From Methanobacterium sp. (GTDB taxonomy: Archaea; Methanobacteriota; Methanobacteria; Methanobacteriales; Methanobacteriaceae), in NCBI GenBank assembly GCA_012838205.1, contig DUPR01000002.1:1-10972 (forward strand): DNA of 10,972 bases. Reading direction: 5' to 3'. This document shows positions 6,629-10,972 of this stretch, piece by piece; positions within the stretch are counted from its first letter, which is position 1, and each line of letters starts with the position of its first letter. The notes beneath the pieces are model-generated. The model was not told the DNA's origin and ran no database searches. It was given only the letters and a program-made list of their open reading frames with translations. A program made the translations under genes and the position numbers.

Positions 6629-7480
6629 TTAAGGTTTTAGGATACCCGTAGCTCTTCTAGCACTCCAACACTGGATACATACTCCAATAGGAAGTCCAGC
6701 GGTGTGAGTATCGGCATACTCTATTTTAACGTCTAATGCAGTTGTTTTTCCTCCCATACCCATTGGGCCGATACCAGTAGAGTTAACTACTTCCAAAATA
6801 TCCTTCTCCAAATTTGAGATCCGCTTTTCAGTGTGATTAACACCAACTTGACGAAGCAGTGCTTTTTTAGCGAGTTTCAATGCCATGTCTGACGTTCCTC
6901 CAATTCCTACACCTACCACCATTGGAGGGCATGGTTTACCGCCTGCAGATAATACAGTTTCCAGTACAAAATCTTTAATACCGGCTTCACCTTCTCCTGG
7001 AAGAGCCATTTTAAGTGCATTATTGTTTTCAGAACCAAAACCTTTAGGAAAAACAGTAATCTCCAGAGAATCAGTGTTAACCAGTTCAACATCAATTTGG
7101 GGGATAAATCTTCCAATGTTATTTCCAGTGTTACGACGGGTTAAAGGATCAACCACATTAGGGCGGAGTGGAATCTCTTCAGTTCCCCTTTTAACCCCAT
7201 TGATAATACCATTAACAATACCTTCATGGTTGTTTTCTACTTCCACTTTCCCATATTTAACAAAAATTATGGGAAGTCCAGTATCTTGGCAAAGAGGGAT
7301 TCCCCCATTTTCAGCAGCATCTACATTGTCTAAAATGGCTTTGAGATTAAGAAGAGCAGTTTCATCTTCTTCTAAGTCATATGCAGTCTTAAGTGCTTTT
7401 TTAACATCATCAGGAAGCTTTATAACTGCTTCCTTAAACAAGCGACATACTGCCTCTTCCACCATCTTTTGTCTAATCAT
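6629..7480 (-). CDS. Class I fumarate hydratase, alpha (N-terminal) subunit
   Basis: This is the catalytic iron-sulfur half of a two-subunit class I hydro-lyase, which interconverts malate and fumarate in the reductive, incomplete TCA branch of methanogens. Sequence marks are PLCQDTGLP (62-70), [15 protein letters not shown] (105-119), [10 protein letters not shown] (144-153), [16 protein letters not shown] (180-195) and IQCWSARR (269-276). C64, C184 and C271 (or C268) should hold the [4Fe-4S] cluster. The beta subunit is not in this window. Tartrate dehydratase alpha is a close relative, but fumarase fits the neighbourhood. ATG at 7480 has TGATCC just upstream, a partial match to the anti-Shine-Dalgarno. 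A consensus TATA box only nine bases before it suggests that the ATG at 7465 (residue 6) may be the real, leaderless start. Confidence 0.9.
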   Translation of the reverse strand: MIRQKMVEEAVCRLFKEAVIKLPDDVKKALKTAYDLEEDETALLNLKAILDNVDAAENGGIPLCQDTGLPIIFVKYGKVEVENNHEGIVNGIINGVKRGTEEIPLRPNVVDPLTRRNTGNNIGRFIPQIDVELVNTDSLEITVFPKGFGSENNNALKMALPGEGEAGIKDFVLETVLSAGGKPCPPMVVGVGIGGTSDMALKLAKKALLRQVGVNHTEKRISNLEKDILEVVNSTGIGPMGMGGKTTALDVKIEYADTHTAGLPIGVCIQCWSARRATGILKP

Positions 7481-7488
7481 AGGATCAG

Positions 7489-7496
7489 TATATAAA
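7489..7496 (-). promoter_or_regulatory. TATA box of the fumarase gene
   Basis: On the minus strand this reads TTTATATA, the consensus archaeal TATA box. At the usual 26-27 base distance transcription would start near 7466, which is downstream of the first ATG (7480-7478) and next to the second ATG (7465-7463). A weaker alternative, TTTAAATA at about 7505-7512, would start transcription upstream of the first ATG. Confidence 0.5.
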
Positions 7497-7600
7497 AATT
7501 CAGTTATTTAAATCTTAAGTGAATATGATGTTATGTTTAAATTTATTTTAAAAAAAATAGTAATCAGATTCCAATTTTTAAAAAAATAAAGTATAATATG

Positions 7601-7640
7601 AAATAAAAAGATGATCAAATCAATATTTCATGATCATCTT
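7601..7640 (-). terminator. Hairpin terminator at the end of the por cluster
   Basis: AAGATGATCA (7608-7617) and TGATCATCTT (7631-7640) form a perfect ten-pair inverted repeat with a 13-base loop that contains the porF stop (7620-7622). On the minus strand the stem runs directly into TTTTTATTT, and a T7 tract follows some 20 bases later. This looks like an intrinsic-type terminator, or a 3'-end stabilising hairpin, closing the por transcript before the fumarase promoter. Confidence 0.6.
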
Positions 7641-8051
7641 AACTTTTTCCAGTTCTTTAGCTATTCTATCCCTTTTATCGGTTAAAATATCTTCAGAACT
7701 CATTTTCAGAGCTTCTTTAGGACACACGGAAACACATAATGGCTTATCTAGTCCAACACATAGGTCACATTTGCTGGCTACTCCACACTCATCCAATTGG
7801 ATGGCCCCTATAGGACAAGCATCCCTGCAAAGTCCGCATCCAATGCAAGCTTCTTCATTGATTACAACTGCTCCTTCAACTTTTTCAATGGCTCCTTCAG
7901 GACATACTATCATGCAGGGAGCCCGGTCTTCAGCACAGTGCAAACAGAACACTGGCACTCCTTGAACCACTCGAATAGCATTTTTAGGGCATACACGCTC
8001 ACATTTACCGCATTCATCACAAAGTTCGGGCCTTGAAATGAGTTCCTTCAT
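7620..8051 (-). CDS. porF: Por-associated polyferredoxin PorF
   Basis: PorF is an electron carrier with four predicted [4Fe-4S] clusters in 143 residues. The four cysteine groups are C11/C14/C17/C21, C36/C39/C46/C50, C69/C72/C75/C79 and C95/C98/C106/C110. The first and third have classic CxxCxxCxxxCP spacing, the second and fourth CxxC-x6/7-CxxxCP. C89 is extra. The fold resembles HycB-type electron-transfer subunits with a lysine-rich C-terminal helix. It is probably cytoplasmic and moves low-potential electrons to or from pyruvate oxidoreductase; in methanococci PorE and PorF are known to support the anabolic direction. Its ATG touches the porE stop (TAAATG), with GGAGG eight bases upstream inside porE, so translation is coupled. 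The paralogue porE lies just upstream, and the name follows from gene order. Confidence 0.87.
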   Translation of the reverse strand: MKELISRPELCDECGKCERVCPKNAIRVVQGVPVFCLHCAEDRAPCMIVCPEGAIEKVEGAVVINEEACIGCGLCRDACPIGAIQLDECGVASKCDLCVGLDKPLCVSVCPKEALKMSSEDILTDKRDRIAKELEKVKMIMKY

Positions 8052-9433
<1,382 letters not shown>

Positions 9434-10582
9434 TTAAACCTCCTCCGTTTTTAGTCCGATCCATTCAATCTCACGGGTGGGGTTTTTTGTTTTTTCCACA
9501 ATCTCTCTCACATATTCGGTGGTTATATCTCGCCCTCCCAATCCGGCTATGAATCCGTATGCTTCGGCATTTGTTTTGGCTTTTATATTGTTGTAAAGAA
9601 CCCCTCCCATTCCAAAGGAGATGTTTTTATCAATAACTGCTACTTTTGAACCATTTTCCAGAACTTGTTTAATTTCTTCTCGGGGAAATGGTCGGAATAC
9701 TCTAATTTTTAAGAGCCCTACTTTTTCTCCTTCATCTCTAAGGCTGTCTATTACATCTTTTATAGTACCACAAAGAGACCCCATGGCTACAATTATAATT
9801 TCGGCATCGTCACATTTGTATTTTTCAACAAGATCATATTTTCTGCCAAATATTTCAGCAAACTCCTGATTAGCTTGAACCATGACTTCTTTTGATTTTT
9901 CCATGGCCACTTCTATAGCGTAACGAGCTTCCATGTAATAATCAGGATCTGTGAAAGTACCAATGGACATGGGGTTTTCAGTGTCAAGGAAGGCATATGG
10001 CTTGTATGGGGGTAAGTATCGATCTACATCTTCTGCACTGGGTACTTCCAATGGTTCTACCGTATGTGTTAGGAAATATCCGTCAATACAAACCATGCAA
10101 GGTAAAAGAACATCACGATCTTCAGCAACCCGGTAAGCTATCAAAACAGCGTCTAATGCTTCCTGAGCGTTTTCTGCATATATTTGTAGCCATCCAGAGT
10201 CACGTTCGGATATGGTATCTTGTTGATCGTTCCATATGCTTAGTGGTGCTGATAGAGCTCGGTTAGCATCTACCAGAACAATGGGGCTCCTCATACCTGC
10301 TGCAGCAAAGAGGATTTCGTGCATTAATGCCAAACCCTGGGAGGAAGTTGCAGTGAAAACTCGAACTCCAGCTCCGGAAGCGCCTAACGCGGCACTAATA
10401 GCACTGTGTTCTGATTCTACCCTTATATATTCAGATTTAAGATCGCCATCTGCCACGAACTGGGCTAAATATTCAGATATTGTTGTTTGAGGAGTTATGG
10501 GATAAACAGGAATTACTTGTGGTTTTGCCAGTTTAACAGCTTCTGCAACGGCCCTGTTGGAAGTAAAAACTTTTTTAACCAT
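9434..10582 (-). CDS. porA: Pyruvate:ferredoxin oxidoreductase alpha subunit PorA
   Basis: PorA is the large subunit that with PorB forms the TPP active site and binds pyruvate. The 382 residues carry YPITPQT (27-33), the catalytic-loop signature of the family, VESEHSA (55-61, with E57 expected to activate TPP) and [13 protein letters not shown] (77-89). A second domain (about 255-370) contains VAMGSLCGT and RVFRPFP, the transketolase C-terminal-like part. ATG follows the porD stop after one base, with AGAGG five bases upstream. The order C-D-A-B-E-F, with tiny gaps, indicates a single transcript starting to the right of the window. There are no frameshifts or missing motifs. Confidence 0.96.
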   Translation of the reverse strand: MVKKVFTSNRAVAEAVKLAKPQVIPVYPITPQTTISEYLAQFVADGDLKSEYIRVESEHSAISAALGASGAGVRVFTATSSQGLALMHEILFAAAGMRSPIVLVDANRALSAPLSIWNDQQDTISERDSGWLQIYAENAQEALDAVLIAYRVAEDRDVLLPCMVCIDGYFLTHTVEPLEVPSAEDVDRYLPPYKPYAFLDTENPMSIGTFTDPDYYMEARYAIEVAMEKSKEVMVQANQEFAEIFGRKYDLVEKYKCDDAEIIIVAMGSLCGTIKDVIDSLRDEGEKVGLLKIRVFRPFPREEIKQVLENGSKVAVIDKNISFGMGGVLYNNIKAKTNAEAYGFIAGLGGRDITTEYVREIVEKTKNPTREIEWIGLKTEEV

Positions 10583-10583
10583 A

Positions 10584-10826
10584 TTATCCTCTCTCCATTT
10601 TTATTGCTTCGACTGGGCATTCTTCAGCACATATGCCGCAGCCTTTACAGTAGTCGTAATCTATGTCATAATCCTTGTTAATGCATCCTTCAGGGCAGAA
10701 AAGAACACAGTTTTCACAGTCAATACATTTTTCTTTGTCCAAAATTGGTTTAAATGTTCTCCAGCTCCCGGTTTTGTTATTTCGTGAGCTGCCAGGTTCT
10801 TTGACACATGCTCCAATTGTTACCAT
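10584..10826 (-). CDS. porD: Pyruvate:ferredoxin oxidoreductase delta subunit PorD (ferredoxin)
   Basis: PorD is the ferredoxin-type subunit that passes electrons between the PorB cluster and external ferredoxin. Its 80 residues have an N-terminal extension, [19 protein letters not shown] (5-23), typical of PorD, then two [4Fe-4S] motifs: C34/C37/C40/C44 and C60/C63/C66/C70, each ending in CP. C48 is extra. The start is ATG with GGTGAT three bases upstream; the 12 bases GGTGATTTAATG are identical to the pstS start region. It lies 19 bases after the porC stop and one base before porA. Confidence 0.94.
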   Translation of the reverse strand: MVTIGACVKEPGSSRNNKTGSWRTFKPILDKEKCIDCENCVLFCPEGCINKDYDIDYDYCKGCGICAEECPVEAIKMERG

Positions 10827-10845
10827 TAAATCACCTTTATAATTA

Positions 10846-10972
10846 TTATTTCACCTTTTCAAAGGCAATTTTAGCTGCTTCAGCATTTTTCTCCCCAATT
10901 TTGCCGGGGAAAGTTTCTTTTATAATTTTAATTATTGAATCTAAAGATACTCCGCCAATTACTTTGGCAAAG
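10846..10972 (-). CDS. porC: Pyruvate:ferredoxin oxidoreductase gamma subunit PorC, C-terminal end
   Basis: Only the last 41 or so codons are inside the window; the gene continues past the right edge. The visible end reads [19 protein letters not shown], then [18 protein letters not shown] and EKVK. This matches the helical C-terminus of gamma subunits, which carry a conserved FPGK-x-x-x-x-N-x-x-A pattern. Stop TAA is at 10848-10846. PorC heads the por cluster in methanogens, and the order before porD supports the call. Nothing can be said about its start, promoter or catalytic residues. Confidence 0.88.
   Translation of the reverse strand, partial: FAKVIGGVSLDSIIKIIKETFPGKIGEKNAEAAKIAFEKVK

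Noticed and set aside
6885..7511. 208-codon plus-strand frame opposite the fumarase gene
   Set aside because: It is serine- and proline-rich with no domain, lacks a promoter or ribosome binding site, and lies entirely over a gene whose conserved fumarase motifs are on the other strand. It is an antisense shadow.
9621..10787. Several 60-90 codon plus-strand frames over porA and porD
   Set aside because: Their products show reverse-complement composition of the por genes and no domain. The minus-strand genes are unambiguous.

Overview
The window most likely comes from a mesophilic hydrogenotrophic methanogen of the order Methanobacteriales (Methanobacterium or a close relative). Evidence for this is the AT-rich DNA, tRNAs without an encoded CCA end, TTTATATA-type TATA boxes, GGTGAT and AGGAGG ribosome binding sites, and a split pyruvate:ferredoxin oxidoreductase with two extra polyferredoxins next to a class I fumarase-type subunit. 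The species call is an inference from gene content. I see no insertion sequence, phage gene or CRISPR array, so most of the window is ordinary core chromosome.

Layout. Bases 1-183 hold no supported gene. They are followed by tRNA-Leu(UAA) and tRNA-Thr(GGU), each with a TATA-like box at promoter distance. Bases 381-812 are a long gap without a supported gene, containing a nested inverted-repeat structure (523-590). A five-helix membrane protein of unknown function (813-1454) and a doubtful 69-codon frame (1659-1868) follow. Then comes the plus-strand phosphate block: pstS, a 36-codon small ORF between pstC and pstA, pstC, pstA, pstB and phoU (2217-6472). The region upstream of pstS carries a TATA box and several ATCACT-type half-sites that may form an operator.

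Convergent to this, on the minus strand and read right to left, are porC (only its C-terminal end), porD, porA, porB, porE and porF, tightly packed (10972 to 7620). A terminator-like hairpin closes that cluster. A fumarate hydratase alpha-type gene with its own TATA box follows (7480-6629).

How the genes work together. PstS captures phosphate outside the cell, PstC and PstA form the channel, PstB supplies ATP-driven power, and PhoU couples transport to phosphate status. PorABCD makes pyruvate from acetyl-CoA, CO2 and reduced ferredoxin; PorE and PorF probably bring the low-potential electrons. Fumarase belongs to the reductive incomplete TCA branch that takes pyruvate-derived oxaloacetate towards succinate and 2-oxoglutarate, so the minus-strand block is a carbon-assimilation module. 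The least explained signals are the coupled small ORF with a hairpin covering the pstA ribosome binding site, the half-site array at pstS, the 523-590 structure, and a fumarase TATA box placed so close to the first ATG that a shorter, leaderless start is likely.
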